From assembly GCA_028339155.1 (NCBI GenBank), contig JAOLBK010000004.1, positions 1 through 64,000 of the forward strand: DNA of 64,000 nt, written 5' to 3'. The notes under the pieces are model-generated. The model saw only the letters and a list, made by a program, of their open reading frames with translations. It did no database searches and was not told the DNA's origin. Numbering within the stretch: position 1 is the first letter of the stretch; each line of letters opens with the position of its first letter. The stretch is from Litorivicinus sp. GTDB taxonomy: Bacteria > Pseudomonadota > Gammaproteobacteria > Pseudomonadales > Litorivicinaceae. The position numbers were made by a program, and so were the translations under genes. Positions 45,856 through 55,363 of the stretch are shown here, piece by piece.

Positions 45856-46761
45856 TCATTGAGAAACCCCTGAATCATTGCTGTGAAGTGAGAAAAATTT
45901 ATGCATCTCAGCTGCAATTTTTTCGGGTTGTTCTTCGGCCATGTAGTGCGTCAGATCTAAGGCTTCACCGGAAACGTTTTCTGCACGACGTTGCCAAAGA
46001 GCCAGCGCATCGAAGCACTTACCGATCACCCCTTTTCTTGCCCAAAAAACCCGAATCGGAATGCTCAGGCGGCGGCTCCCGTCTTCGTTGTCGTGAACAA
46101 TGTCTATGGTCGCGGCAGCACGATAATCTTCGCAGCTGGCATGAATAGTTTTTGGATCGCTAAAAGCTTTTAGGTATTCATCTAAAGCGTCCGGGTGAAA
46201 TGGATTTTCTCCACCAACTTGGTTGAAGCATTTTTGTTTCCAGAACTCGACCGGGTCTTTGCCGATAATCATCTCCGGTAACGGTGATTTTTGGATCAAA
46301 AAGAACCAGTGCCAATATGCGCTGGCAAATTCAGCTGAGGTTTCGGCATACATTTCGCGAGTAGGGGCAATATCAAGCAATGTCATGGCTTTCACGCGAT
46401 CTGGAAAGTCAAGCCCCAAACGATGGGCAACACGTGCACCTCTATCATGAGCTCCAAGATAAAAACGGCGATGTCCAAGGTTCTCCATTACGCGAATAAC
46501 GTCTTCAGCCATCGCGCGTTTTGCGTAGGTTGTATGTTCGTTATTCGAGGTTGGTTTGTCGGACTGCCCGTATCCCCTGAGATCAAGACAAACTACATTG
46601 AACTTTTTTGCCAATAAAGGAGCGACTCCATGCCACATGGCAGAGGTCTGCGGATATCCATGGAGTAGAACCACTGGGTGTGCATCCGGTGGTCCGGCAC
46701 GTCGAACAAACAAGGTTACGCCAGCACCCTCTACCCGCTCTTCGATAAAACCTTCGAACAT
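45856..46761 (-). CDS. Alpha/beta hydrolase, haloacetate dehalogenase-like
   Basis: 301 residues. Oxyanion HGYPQTSAMW near residue 34, nucleophile aspartate in GAHDRGARVAHRLG near residue 103 and catalytic histidine in LTHYMAEEQPE near residue 277. YWHWFFLIQKSPLPEMII and CEDYRAAATIDIVHD closely follow fluoroacetate/haloacetate dehalogenases, where His and Trp residues hold the halide. It probably hydrolyses haloacetates, but epoxide or ester substrates are possible. It is leftward and separate from the GIY-YIG gene by about 170 bp. Confidence 0.83.
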   Translation of the reverse strand: MFEGFIEERVEGAGVTLFVRRAGPPDAHPVVLLHGYPQTSAMWHGVAPLLAKKFNVVCLDLRGYGQSDKPTSNNEHTTYAKRAMAEDVIRVMENLGHRRFYLGAHDRGARVAHRLGLDFPDRVKAMTLLDIAPTREMYAETSAEFASAYWHWFFLIQKSPLPEMIIGKDPVEFWKQKCFNQVGGENPFHPDALDEYLKAFSDPKTIHASCEDYRAAATIDIVHDNEDGSRRLSIPIRVFWARKGVIGKCFDALALWQRRAENVSGEALDLTHYMAEEQPEKIAAEMHKFFSLHSNDSGVSQ

Positions 46762-46933
46762 CTATTCTTCCTTATCTATCGTTAAAACATTAATTCGTTA
46801 TCGCAGATTTATTATTCGAAAGAAATGAACATTAATAACGACTAGTGTTCGTTAGAAGTGTTGGTAGCATCGGGCGAGGTCCTGGACTTCTGGGGAACGA
46901 TAACTAAAAGACATATCGAACTTGTTACACCAG

Positions 46934-47581
46934 TTAACGCTGATCATCGAGCGCTTTCATCAGACGTGGCTGGAACTCCGGTAGCCAAGTCAAGTAGTCG
47001 TTGCGGATATCACCGGAAACCTTGGGTACGATTAATGACAGTGCTAAATGGAGAGCAGTCTCATAATGAAGTTTTTCCCTGGTAGGGACTTTAACAAACG
47101 GATGCATCAAAGTTCTCAGTAAGCAGATGCCATGTTCTGGAAGGCCTTTTGCTGCGAGCCGGTGGCCAGGGCTCGTGTGTTCTCTGAATCGCGCTTCAGG
47201 CGACTTAGACGTGACCCCAACATAAAGACCAAAATACCCATTTTGATCTGTGTAGCCATCTCTCAAGATGACATAGGTACTGCATGTGTTTTTTTTGCCT
47301 GTTGGCGCGCTTAAAACGTCAAGTGCTTTGCGGGCATCGGCTAACCACGGAATTGGTGTTAGTTCGCGGTCATCGCAAATGCGCTCAGCGCGTCCTATTT
47401 TCGGAGTCTTAGCTCTTCGGCGAATCTCACACCATGCGTAGCTCATCAACTCAAACTGGGTTTCAGCGCAATTTTCTAGAACGTCAAGCAGTTCATCGTT
47501 CGATGCTGCAAAAAAACCACCAGTCAAAAGTAGCTGGTCCAAGTTCTCTGTGAATAAATCATTTAGACCGGCTAAAGCCAT
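46934..47581 (-). CDS. GIY-YIG nuclease-like protein
   Basis: 215 residues. The N-terminal 90 residues are helical with no known motif. Residues about 102-180 resemble a GIY-YIG domain: TYVIL, GYFGLYVGVTSKSPEARFREH and a possible metal-binding glutamate in REKLHYETALH. The YVG pair replaces the usual YIG. Such domains cut DNA in repair, restriction or homing systems. It ends the leftward pair with the AAA+ ATPase (118 bp apart), so the two may work together. Confidence 0.62.
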   Translation of the reverse strand: MALAGLNDLFTENLDQLLLTGGFFAASNDELLDVLENCAETQFELMSYAWCEIRRRAKTPKIGRAERICDDRELTPIPWLADARKALDVLSAPTGKKNTCSTYVILRDGYTDQNGYFGLYVGVTSKSPEARFREHTSPGHRLAAKGLPEHGICLLRTLMHPFVKVPTREKLHYETALHLALSLIVPKVSGDIRNDYLTWLPEFQPRLMKALDDQR

Positions 47582-47699
47582 CCTAATTTCTTCCTCAAAC
47601 TAGAATCAAGATAATCAATGTCAAATAAACGCCCAAATTGACGGCTGATTGTCTCTGGTGCTGCGTCGCAGGAGTATAAGAGGCGATTAGTGGTCTTCA

Positions 47700-49034
47700 T
47701 TAATTTTTTCCAGAGGCTTTGATCAGATCAATAGGTTCTAGCAGTGAAAGTGAAACCGCTTCTTTGCTAGATCTAATTCGAAGAGCTTGGGTTTCAATGG
47801 TTCGCTCAAATAAGTTTCTCACATCTCGCCCGTTTGCGAATCGTTTGCCTCTTTTTTTGACCAGTGTTGAGATGGCCTCCTGAGCGATCGCTACGACGTC
47901 ACTTGTAAGTTCAAATTTATAGTCAGTGCAGAGATTCTCGAAAATTTGCAACAGCTCTTGGATACTATAATTCTCAAACTCTAGTGTCGTTTTAAACCGC
48001 GATTCTAAGCCTGGATTACTGTGGACGAATTCTTGCATCAGACCGGGATAACCAGCCACGATAACGACCAATCGCTTTCTGTTGTCTTCCATGAGCTTAA
48101 GCAGTGTATCGATCGCTTCATTGCCATAGTCCCAGCCTGCACCAGACGCAGACAATGTGTAGGCTTCATCAATGAATAAGACTCCATCCATCGCCTTTTT
48201 AATGACTTCAGTCACCTTTGGAGCAGTTGACCCAACGAACTCTCCGACTAAATCAGTTCGACTGACTTCAACAAGATGTCCGCTTCGTAGTAAGCCAAGC
48301 GACTGATAAATTTCACCAACGATTCTGGCGACCGTTGTCTTTGCTGTTCCCGGATTGCCAGAAAATACTAAGTGAAAAGTTGGATCATTTAAGGGTAGTC
48401 CTTCACGGGAACGCATCGAGCGAACTTCCGACAGAGCGATCAGCGACTCCATCTCTCGCTTGATTCTGGCTAGGCCAACCAATGAGTCCAATTTCTTGAG
48501 TGAACGATTGAGCTTCTTTTTGTCAATATTAGCGAGCACCACACCCTTGCTGAATGGAGCCGATTGTGGGGAGCCTCCTACCGTTTTTTTTCTGCGAGTG
48601 GCGTACTTTTGTCTTTGCTCGGTCAGATCTCTTTCCATGCGATTAAGGCGAGCGACTTGATAATTATTGTAATGATCGGAACTAACAAGTTTTCCTCGCA
48701 CCGCTGCAACGGTTACTCCCATTTCAACCGCAATCATTTCTAGTGATTCGCCTAGCTCAGCCAAGTTAAGGAGTCGTTCAGTCTTTTTCTTAGTCCAGCG
48801 ATCGCTAGTGTATTGAGAGTCCTCTAGATAATCAGTGAGTCCACCTGGGTCCTCATCAGATGAGCTTAGAAGAAAATCTACGCAGGTTCCTAAGAACCAA
48901 ACACCCGCAACAATGCCTGCGATTCCCCAGTAAAAAGTGGGATGATTAATAGCCGTGTTTGCAATGAAATACAGAATGGCATGAGCGGCTGAATAGAAGA
49001 GACTCAGGAGAGTAATTATCTTCAATACGAGCAT
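47700..49034 (-). CDS. Membrane-anchored AAA+ ATPase (CbxX/CfqX/SpoVK type) with HTH-like segment
   Basis: 444 residues. Two N-terminal membrane segments (about 3-25 and 34-56) are followed by an HTH-like stretch (residues 80-115: [18 protein letters not shown], then [16 protein letters not shown]) resembling GcrA/SANT-type modules. A basic linker leads to an AAA+ domain with Walker [10 protein letters not shown] (226-234), Walker B VLFIDEA (285-291) and an arginine in NPGLESRF (346). This ATPase group includes Rubisco activase CbbX and ESX EccA. The membrane/HTH/AAA+ order is unusual. It lies next to a GIY-YIG-like gene and divergent from a DUF2130 gene. Confidence 0.82.
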   Translation of the reverse strand: MLVLKIITLLSLFYSAAHAILYFIANTAINHPTFYWGIAGIVAGVWFLGTCVDFLLSSSDEDPGGLTDYLEDSQYTSDRWTKKKTERLLNLAELGESLEMIAVEMGVTVAAVRGKLVSSDHYNNYQVARLNRMERDLTEQRQKYATRRKKTVGGSPQSAPFSKGVVLANIDKKKLNRSLKKLDSLVGLARIKREMESLIALSEVRSMRSREGLPLNDPTFHLVFSGNPGTAKTTVARIVGEIYQSLGLLRSGHLVEVSRTDLVGEFVGSTAPKVTEVIKKAMDGVLFIDEAYTLSASGAGWDYGNEAIDTLLKLMEDNRKRLVVIVAGYPGLMQEFVHSNPGLESRFKTTLEFENYSIQELLQIFENLCTDYKFELTSDVVAIAQEAISTLVKKRGKRFANGRDVRNLFERTIETQALRIRSSKEAVSLSLLEPIDLIKASGKN

Positions 49035-49324
49035 CGTACTTTCCTCATCATTTTCTAGCTTTATTTATTAGATGAACAGTGCACATTCTAGTGTAGTTAC
49101 TAATTATTTTCTTTCATTGGGCTATAAACCGTATCTTGAAAGCCTTCGGGAAAGGTGATGCGGGCAGTTATAATGTGATTGTCGGAGGTGCCGCAGTTTT
49201 TTCTGAGAATAGATCTCTATTTTCTACGTTTGCTGGTTTTGATCGGGTGAGAAAACGAATTTTGCAGTGCTGGCCCGGCGGGACCCCGCCTTTCGATGCA
49301 GTCAGATGAATGAGGATTCTTGTT

Positions 49325-50557
49325 ATGAGTCATGAAGTAAAATGTCCACAGTGTAAAACAGCCTTCAAGATTGATGAGTCAGGCTACGCAGATATCGTGA
49401 AGCAGGTCAGAGATGACCTTTTTGAGCGAGAAATCTCTGAGCGCATCGGGTTTGTCGAGTCATCGTTGGAAAGTAAGTTTCAATTAGAGCGAGCGCAAGT
49501 TCTGACCGAGGCCAAGGATGCGGCAGTACAAAAAGACCGTCGTATTGATGAATTGAACGGCATTATTGCCCTCGGTGAGACGCGACAGGAGCTGGCTGTT
49601 CGAACGGCCGTTGAACCGCTGAGATCTGATCTTGCAGACGTTAAAGCGCGCTTAGCGCAGTCAGAAACATCAAAAGAGTTAGCTGTTCGGTCCGCGACCG
49701 ATCCTTTGAAGGGCCAAATAAGAATAGCCGAGATCGAAGCACAAAGACTGCAGCGGGAATATGAAAGCGGGATTAATGCTTTGAAGCAAGAGCATCAGGC
49801 GTATTTGGATATGCGTACGGCACTTTCAACAAAGATGTTGGGAGAGTCTCTTGAAGACCATTGCCGTCAAGAATTTACGAAGAATCAAAGCCATGGTCTC
49901 TTTCCAAGTGCCACGTTTGAGCGAGATACCATTGGTGATTCGCAGGGTGACTTTATTTTCAGAGACTTCGTGGATGGGGTGGAGATCTTATCCATCATGT
50001 TCGAAATGAAAAATCAGGATGAAGCCACGCAGAGAAAGCAGAAGAATTCACAGCACTTTGAGAAATTAGATCGTGATCGCAATCGTAAAGGCTGTGAATA
50101 CGCGGTCTTAGTGTCATTGTTGGAAACAGATAGCGATCTCTACAACAGCGGAATCGTGGATGCATCTCATGAATTTGGGAAAATGTATGTGGTACGCCCG
50201 CAATGCTTCACTCCAATTATTACGCTACTGAGAAATGCCGCACTGCGCTCTGCAGGAGATAGAAAAGAATTAATCAGAGCGCAAGAGCAAAATATTGATG
50301 TCACCAACTTCGTGGACAAACTTCAGACGTTCAAAGAAAGTTTTTCTCGCAATTACAATATTGCGTCAGGGCACTTTGAGGAAGCGATTAAACAAATTGA
50401 TAAATCGATCAAAAGTTTAGAAGCAACAAAAGAGAAGCTAATGAGATCTTCGAATCAACTAAGGATCGCCAATGATAAGGCTGAAGACGTCACTATTCGG
50501 AAGTTGACCCACGATAACCCTACAATGCAGGAAGCATTTAAGGATATTGAGAGTTAA
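49325..50557 (+). CDS. DUF2130 protein with PD-(D/E)XK nuclease-like signature
   Basis: 410 residues from the ATG at 49325 with GAGG 9 nt upstream. An N-terminal CPQC half zinc finger, a long coiled coil (about 35-165) and a globular core with GESLEDHC (E174), GDFIFRD (D209) and FEMKNQ (E227-x-K229), the order expected for a PD-(D/E)XK nuclease. A second coiled coil follows near residue 350. DUF2130 has no established function; the RmuC-like layout (coiled coil plus nuclease core) suggests DNA processing. It is divergent from the AAA+ gene. Confidence 0.8.
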   Translation: MSHEVKCPQCKTAFKIDESGYADIVKQVRDDLFEREISERIGFVESSLESKFQLERAQVLTEAKDAAVQKDRRIDELNGIIALGETRQELAVRTAVEPLRSDLADVKARLAQSETSKELAVRSATDPLKGQIRIAEIEAQRLQREYESGINALKQEHQAYLDMRTALSTKMLGESLEDHCRQEFTKNQSHGLFPSATFERDTIGDSQGDFIFRDFVDGVEILSIMFEMKNQDEATQRKQKNSQHFEKLDRDRNRKGCEYAVLVSLLETDSDLYNSGIVDASHEFGKMYVVRPQCFTPIITLLRNAALRSAGDRKELIRAQEQNIDVTNFVDKLQTFKESFSRNYNIASGHFEEAIKQIDKSIKSLEATKEKLMRSSNQLRIANDKAEDVTIRKLTHDNPTMQEAFKDIES

Positions 50558-50580
50558 GTTGTTGGCGTGACAAACATGGC

Positions 50581-51474
50581 TTAGGGCTGCTTTAGATGTT
50601 TGATCTGGATGATCTCCCATCCGGGCTCGGTATTTGGTCCCCACCTTAACGGAATGATGGAAGTGCCCAGACCTCCGGACGTAATTCCGGTATATCTTTT
50701 CTTATATTGGCCGCAGTGCATATCTCTAGGCGCGGTTGTTGGTACAACGGGAGCACCTATTAGAGGGAACGCAATCTGTCCACAGTGAGTGTGTCCTGCC
50801 ACACTGAATGATTCCAGTGTTCCTTTTGATTCGAGTAGTCCTTGAGGATCATGAGTCAGGGTAATCGTTGATCCGCCGCAATTAACTGGAATAGGGGTGT
50901 CTTTCCAAGCTGATGAATAAAAATCACCAAGACCGCGAATGCAGATGGTTTTGTTGTTGATTAACGTTTGAAGGACGGAGTTTTCAACTAATTGAATCTT
51001 TGAATCATTAAAAGCACTAATCCATTGGTCACGAGAATCCCAATCGTCATGATTTCCAAGCACGGCATAGGTCTGGAACGGATGTGTAAGGGCTTCAAGG
51101 GCCCTAACAATCGTTCCGCGTGATGTGTTCTCGTAGAAGCTCTGCGCACCAATGAAATCGCCTGCAAGAAGCACTATATCTGGCTGCTCTCGGATAATCT
51201 GCCGTTTTAATTGGCCCAATTGTTCCAGATCAGATTGAGTCGAGAAGTGGAAGTCTGCAAACACAGCAATTTTCATGTCGGGCTGTGATTCGTGAGCCAC
51301 TAACCACTCACGAACAACTGGTGACCGGCTGTGAAGTCCAAGGCTAATAAAAATAGCCAGCAATGCAGTGAGAAAAATTAAAAGTCTCGAGTGTGTTAGG
51401 TTCAACCCGTGCTCTCTTTTGGCTATTCTAATTATTTGTCTTTCTATTTTCTGAGACTCGATATAGTAGCTCAT
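50581..51474 (-). CDS. Membrane-anchored metallophosphoesterase (YkuE/YaeI-like)
   Basis: 297 residues from an ATG at 51474. One membrane segment (about residues 28-45) then a calcineurin-like domain: IAVFADFHFS, LLAGDFIG, AVLGNHDDWDS and VAGHTHCGQIAFP give all metal-binding motifs. YkuE/YaeI relatives hydrolyse UDP-diacylglucosamine-like lipids or other phosphodiesters at the periplasmic face. It converges on the DUF2130 gene. Confidence 0.87.
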   Translation of the reverse strand: MSYYIESQKIERQIIRIAKREHGLNLTHSRLLIFLTALLAIFISLGLHSRSPVVREWLVAHESQPDMKIAVFADFHFSTQSDLEQLGQLKRQIIREQPDIVLLAGDFIGAQSFYENTSRGTIVRALEALTHPFQTYAVLGNHDDWDSRDQWISAFNDSKIQLVENSVLQTLINNKTICIRGLGDFYSSAWKDTPIPVNCGGSTITLTHDPQGLLESKGTLESFSVAGHTHCGQIAFPLIGAPVVPTTAPRDMHCGQYKKRYTGITSGGLGTSIIPLRWGPNTEPGWEIIQIKHLKQP

Positions 51475-51951
51475 TAAACACGTCTTTTGCTTAGAGTAAG
51501 CCAGAGGCAAGCATTGACGCGGCAAACGGTCAAATCGTTTGACAGTTCAAAGAGAGATCAGCACGATTAATTTTGAGGCCAACATTACGGAATCGAATCC
51601 AGTGCTTGAGTACGAGATGATTTAGCGGTTACTCAGACCGAGACACCCAATCAAAGCGATATGCACTGAGATCAGGATGACCCGTCTGTTTTATGACACC
51701 GGGTTGGTGCCTGATAAGAATAATGCATAAGTGATGCCAGTTAGCGTCGCGCATCCGGCGCTATGTATTAAATACAGCACAAAAATCTAACAAGCTAATG
51801 ATTTAAATGAATAAAATTTCCTTCCGTAAAGGTAAACGACCTCCAGAGCGTAGATCAAATTATTGATTTGCCGTGCTCAATGGTATGTTTAATTTATATT
51901 TACTGACATAAATTTCAATCTGCTAGTGTTGAAATCAAAACGGAGGGGTTA
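51475..51951. other. Intergenic region, nothing recognised
   Basis: About 480 bp without a convincing gene. It holds an inverted repeat CAAACG/CGTTTG at 51523-51541 (7-bp spacer) that could be an operator for one of the divergent neighbours. No RNA gene is recognised. Confidence 0.45.
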
Positions 51952-52461
51952 ATGATGGATCCGACCAAAGAGGAGTATCTACTGGAGCAAGCGAAACGGG
52001 TAACCGCGAGCTTCTCTAAAACTGCGCAGAATACGCTCCGTCAAGGGTTTGAAATGCAAGCATTGCTTTCTCAAGCAAATCCAAAAGACGGTGCTGAGAC
52101 ATTTCAGAAAAGTGACGTCGAGGGGCTGACTCATGGAATCTTTCAACTCGCAATAAAACGCGCTCTTAATGCCAAGGATATTGCTGAGCAAGCGATTTCC
52201 CACGCGCTGAACGGAGAGTCGATACTCGATGTCAAAAAGGCCGTGGATAAGATGTGCGATGAACGTGGCAAAGATGGTCACGACGAAAGGCCATTGATGC
52301 AGCTGACGGCGGAATTAGCCTTTGAGAAAGCAATGGAGTCGTTCGGGGTTGAACTGGGTTTGGAACTAACTGATGAACGCAATGATTGGGCCGAAGAGTG
52401 GGCCGATATTGTCTTAAAAGCGATTTTGGGTGAGTACCGAGATCAGGTAACAAAGAACTAA
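51952..52461 (+). CDS. Hypothetical soluble helical protein
   Basis: 169 residues. A good Shine-Dalgarno GGAGG (51942-51946) precedes two adjacent ATGs (51952, 51955). The protein is charged, soluble and predicted mainly alpha-helical; no family motif is recognised. It stands alone between two gene-poor regions of about 480 and 410 bp. It could be a cytosolic accessory protein. Confidence 0.65.
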   Translation: MMDPTKEEYLLEQAKRVTASFSKTAQNTLRQGFEMQALLSQANPKDGAETFQKSDVEGLTHGIFQLAIKRALNAKDIAEQAISHALNGESILDVKKAVDKMCDERGKDGHDERPLMQLTAELAFEKAMESFGVELGLELTDERNDWAEEWADIVLKAILGEYRDQVTKN

Positions 52462-52869
52462 GTTAGTTTGATTGTTCCCAGGTATCACCCGCAGACCTCA
52501 TCTAATCGATGTCATTAAGAACCTATCCGAATCTTACCTCGGTTGATCGAGATTTTATTTTCAATCTCAGAGTCACGATGCACCCAATGAAAATCCCCAT
52601 ATTCTAAATGGCTATCTTTTATTTAATTCTTCTTACTGAGATCGACGAAGAGATCTCCGGATTTAATCATCCAGATCAGTCAAGTAGACCGGTTTCTGTA
52701 ATAGCACCATAAACCGATTTAAACTGATTAATTAACTTGGATCTGGGAACTTTGCGTGTCCTGTGCTGATTAGAAATTGGTTTCGGTTCAGATTAGTATG
52801 TTTTGAGAGTGACTGTTGGCGGTGGTTCGGGTAATAGTGCATCTTGTAGAACTATAAATAGGCAGACAA
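52462..52869. other. Intergenic region upstream of sbmA, nothing recognised
   Basis: About 410 AT-rich bases with no gene, clear terminator or riboswitch seen. Confidence 0.4.
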
Positions 52870-53862
52870 ATGTTTAGATCTTTCTTTTTCAACAAAGCAT
52901 GGGCACGTTGGTCGGTGTTGGGCACGATGCTGATTCTTGCTGTGACCTGGTACAAGGTTCAGCTAGATGTTCAGATCAATGAGTGGTTCGGTACCTTTTA
53001 CAACACGATTCAAGAGGCGCTCGGTAATCCTGGTCAGGTCAAGTTTGAAGATTTCTTTGCGCAGTGTCTGACATTTGCAGAAATTGCCGGCCTGTATGTC
53101 GTGATTGCCGTCATTCTGGAGTTCTTTATTCGTCATTATGTCTTTAGGTGGCGAACTGCTATGAACGACTACTACATGGATCATTGGGATGAACTGCGTT
53201 CAATTGAGGGATCCGCCCAGCGCGTTCAAGAGGATACGATGCGGTTCGCGCGAATTGTCGAGTCACTCGGCGTTGCATTTCTAAGATCCTTGATGACGCT
53301 GGCCGCGTTCCTTCCCATCCTTTGGGCGCTGAGTGATCAAGTGAAAGAATTGCCTTGGATTGGGCCAGTTGACCAGGCTCTCGTCTTTTTGGCTATTTTA
53401 TCGAGCGTTTTCGGAACAATTTTGCTCGCTATTGTGGGAATTAAATTGCCAGGCCTCGAGTTCAATAACCAAAAGGTTGAAGCAGCGTATCGGAAAGAAT
53501 TGGTGCTAGGCGAAGACGAGGCGGAAAGAGCTCAACCAACGACTGTTGCTGAGCTCTACGCGAATGTTCGACTCAATTATTTCGTTCTGTTTAAGCATTA
53601 TCTTTATTTTGATATCGCAAAATGGAGCTATTTACAGTTCTCCGTCATTATTCCCTATATTGCACTGGGTCCAACCATTGTTTCTGGCGCAATTACTCTT
53701 GGTGCCTTGCAGCAGATTCTACGTGCGTTTGGGAAAGTAGAGGATTCGTTCCAGTTTTTGGTCAATAGCTGGTCGACGATTGTTGAATTGATGAGTATTT
53801 ATAAACGATTAAATGCGTTCGAACGCCAGATTCAAGACAATAGGGGAGACGTTGCGGCTTGA
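52870..53862 (+). CDS. sbmA: Peptide transporter SbmA/BacA
   Basis: 330 residues with about six membrane segments. FFFNKAWARWSVLGTMLIL at the start, EGSAQRVQEDTMRFARIVESLG near residue 115 and MTLAAFLPILWALS near residue 142 are SbmA/BacA signatures. It is a proton-driven inner-membrane transporter of peptides and other bulky solutes such as microcins and antimicrobial peptides. It overlaps the HugZ-like gene by 4 bp, an uncommon pairing. Confidence 0.93.
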   Translation: MFRSFFFNKAWARWSVLGTMLILAVTWYKVQLDVQINEWFGTFYNTIQEALGNPGQVKFEDFFAQCLTFAEIAGLYVVIAVILEFFIRHYVFRWRTAMNDYYMDHWDELRSIEGSAQRVQEDTMRFARIVESLGVAFLRSLMTLAAFLPILWALSDQVKELPWIGPVDQALVFLAILSSVFGTILLAIVGIKLPGLEFNNQKVEAAYRKELVLGEDEAERAQPTTVAELYANVRLNYFVLFKHYLYFDIAKWSYLQFSVIIPYIALGPTIVSGAITLGALQQILRAFGKVEDSFQFLVNSWSTIVELMSIYKRLNAFERQIQDNRGDVAA

Positions 53863-54380
53863 TAGACTCGTTTGATGAGTTGCAGTTAGATATCGGGCGA
53901 CTACTGTCTGAGATGTCGAGTGTGATTTTAGCGACCTGCTACGACGATGGAACACCACTTGCTTCGTATACTCCCTATTTTTTCGATCAAGAAAGATCTG
54001 GGCTTTGGATTTTGGTCAGTGAGTTGGCTGGTCACGCGAAGAACCTCAGACAATCGGCGAAGTGCTCGGCGTTAGTTTTACGTGATGAGAAAGAGTCTCA
54101 ACAAATTTATTTGCGTGAGCGGTGTCAATATGAAATGCACGTGCGGGGATGCGATCGATCGGAGCCTGATTGGAGACGTGGATGCGATGGATTAATCGAA
54201 AGGCATGGTCATTTAATTGATACTCTGGAGGGTCTTGCAGATTTCCAATTATTTTTTCTGGCGCCTGTGTCTGGGCGTTATATTGTTGGATTCGGCCGTG
54301 CTTTCGAGTTAAAGCCAGGATCTTTGAATCAGATCGATCACCATTTGCAAGGCCCAACAGGGCCGCAAAAAGAGTCCTGA
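53859..54380 (+). CDS. HugZ/HutZ-like heme-utilisation protein (PNPOx-like fold)
   Basis: 173 residues from a TTG at 53859 overlapping the sbmA stop. VILATCYDDGTPLASYTPYF near residue 22, WILVSELAGHAKNLRQSAKCSALV and a C-terminal GRYIVGFGRAFEL match HugZ/HutZ, split-barrel proteins that break down heme to release iron. A general flavin or pyridoxamine oxidase-like role cannot be excluded. Translation is probably coupled to sbmA. Confidence 0.8.
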   Translation: MIDSFDELQLDIGRLLSEMSSVILATCYDDGTPLASYTPYFFDQERSGLWILVSELAGHAKNLRQSAKCSALVLRDEKESQQIYLRERCQYEMHVRGCDRSEPDWRRGCDGLIERHGHLIDTLEGLADFQLFFLAPVSGRYIVGFGRAFELKPGSLNQIDHHLQGPTGPQKES

Positions 54381-54502
54381 GATCGGCTTTAAATATTACC
54401 GATCGAAGCGAGGCCAATTAGTAGTGCTTAACGCCCGACTTCGATTTGAAGCGTGCCTTTTCAGTTATTGCATCTCAATGCAACTTCCATAAATCTACGT
54501 TT

Positions 54503-54529
54503 CGAGGCCCTCAGAAGGAGGGCTGCTCG
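54503..54529 (-). terminator. Hairpin after the dienelactone hydrolase gene
   Basis: GCCCTC (54507-54512) pairs with GAGGGC (54518-54523), extended by CGAG/CTCG across a small bulge. It lies just after the hydrolase stop on the leftward strand. No U-tract follows, so termination is uncertain. Confidence 0.4.
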
Positions 54530-54531
54530 AG

Positions 54532-55350
54532 TCAAACCCGCAGGTATGACTCAAAAAACGTGAGTGTGCGGGCAAGTGCGAGTGCGGCATCGTCTTCGTC
54601 ATAGCGGCCGCCAGTCGGATTGGCAAAAGCGTGGTTGGCGGTATACCAGTATGTTTTTAATAGATTGTCTTTGCCTGCATTGCGAAGTGATTGCTGAAAA
54701 GCACCCACCATTTTTGGATTAATGCCTTTGTCGAGAGTGCCGAAATGACCCATTAACGGCGTCTTGAGTTGAGCCATTTCAGCTTCGGTTGCACTTACCC
54801 GACCATAATAAATGACGGTTGCATCGGGACCCGCCGAAAAAGCAGTTTTGAGGCTCCAGCCGCCGCCAAAACACCATCCGCAGGTTCCAACCTTGCCATT
54901 TCCTTTACTTTTTGCCCAGTCAACCCAAGCATTCATGGTCTTGACCGCATCGTCTGGATTCAATGATCTGATTTGAGTCTTGGCACCAGCCGGATCGCTC
55001 GCAACAGAGCCTTTAAATAGGTCCACCGCAACAGCTCTAAATCCCTTTGACTTGAACTCTTGAGCAACTGCTTTGATGTGATCATTTAATCCCCACCATT
55101 CGTGAATTAAAAGTACGGTTGGTGCATTAAGATCGTCAGGTTCAGCAAGGTACCCTGAAACCTCTCCGACTCCTTCAACATCGAGCCTAATCATATCGCC
55201 GCCATGCGCAGACGCGCTGGCTAATTCTATGTCAGCCAGAATGTAGGCCAATGGAAGCGATGATGCACCTTTTAGAAAACGGCGCCGACTTTCAGGATCA
55301 ACCGTAAGGGCTGGTTTATTTGAAACAAAACAATTGATTTCATTACACAT
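54532..55350 (-). CDS. Tat-exported dienelactone hydrolase family protein
   Basis: 272 residues from the ATG at 55350 with GGAG 6 nt upstream. The N-terminus contains a twin-arginine signal SRRRFLKGASSLPLAYIL (about residues 22-39), so it is exported folded to the periplasm. The hydrolase core has LIHEWWGLNDHIK, the nucleophile elbow GWCFGGGWS and the catalytic histidine in TANHAFANPTGGRYDE. Family members open lactones; the substrate here is unknown. It is 13 bp downstream of bdhA. Confidence 0.88.
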   Translation of the reverse strand: MCNEINCFVSNKPALTVDPESRRRFLKGASSLPLAYILADIELASASAHGGDMIRLDVEGVGEVSGYLAEPDDLNAPTVLLIHEWWGLNDHIKAVAQEFKSKGFRAVAVDLFKGSVASDPAGAKTQIRSLNPDDAVKTMNAWVDWAKSKGNGKVGTCGWCFGGGWSLKTAFSAGPDATVIYYGRVSATEAEMAQLKTPLMGHFGTLDKGINPKMVGAFQQSLRNAGKDNLLKTYWYTANHAFANPTGGRYDEDDAALALARTLTFFESYLRV

Positions 55351-55363
55351 AGTGTTCTCCGTA

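Noticed and set aside
49276-49289. GGCGG/CCGCC hairpin before the DUF2130 gene
   Set aside because: Five-base stem with only TTT after it; too weak to call a terminator or attenuator.
45274-51951. tRNA-Thr as an integration site of a mobile element
   Set aside because: No integrase, no repeated tRNA 3' end and no sharp change in composition was seen, so an element cannot be claimed.
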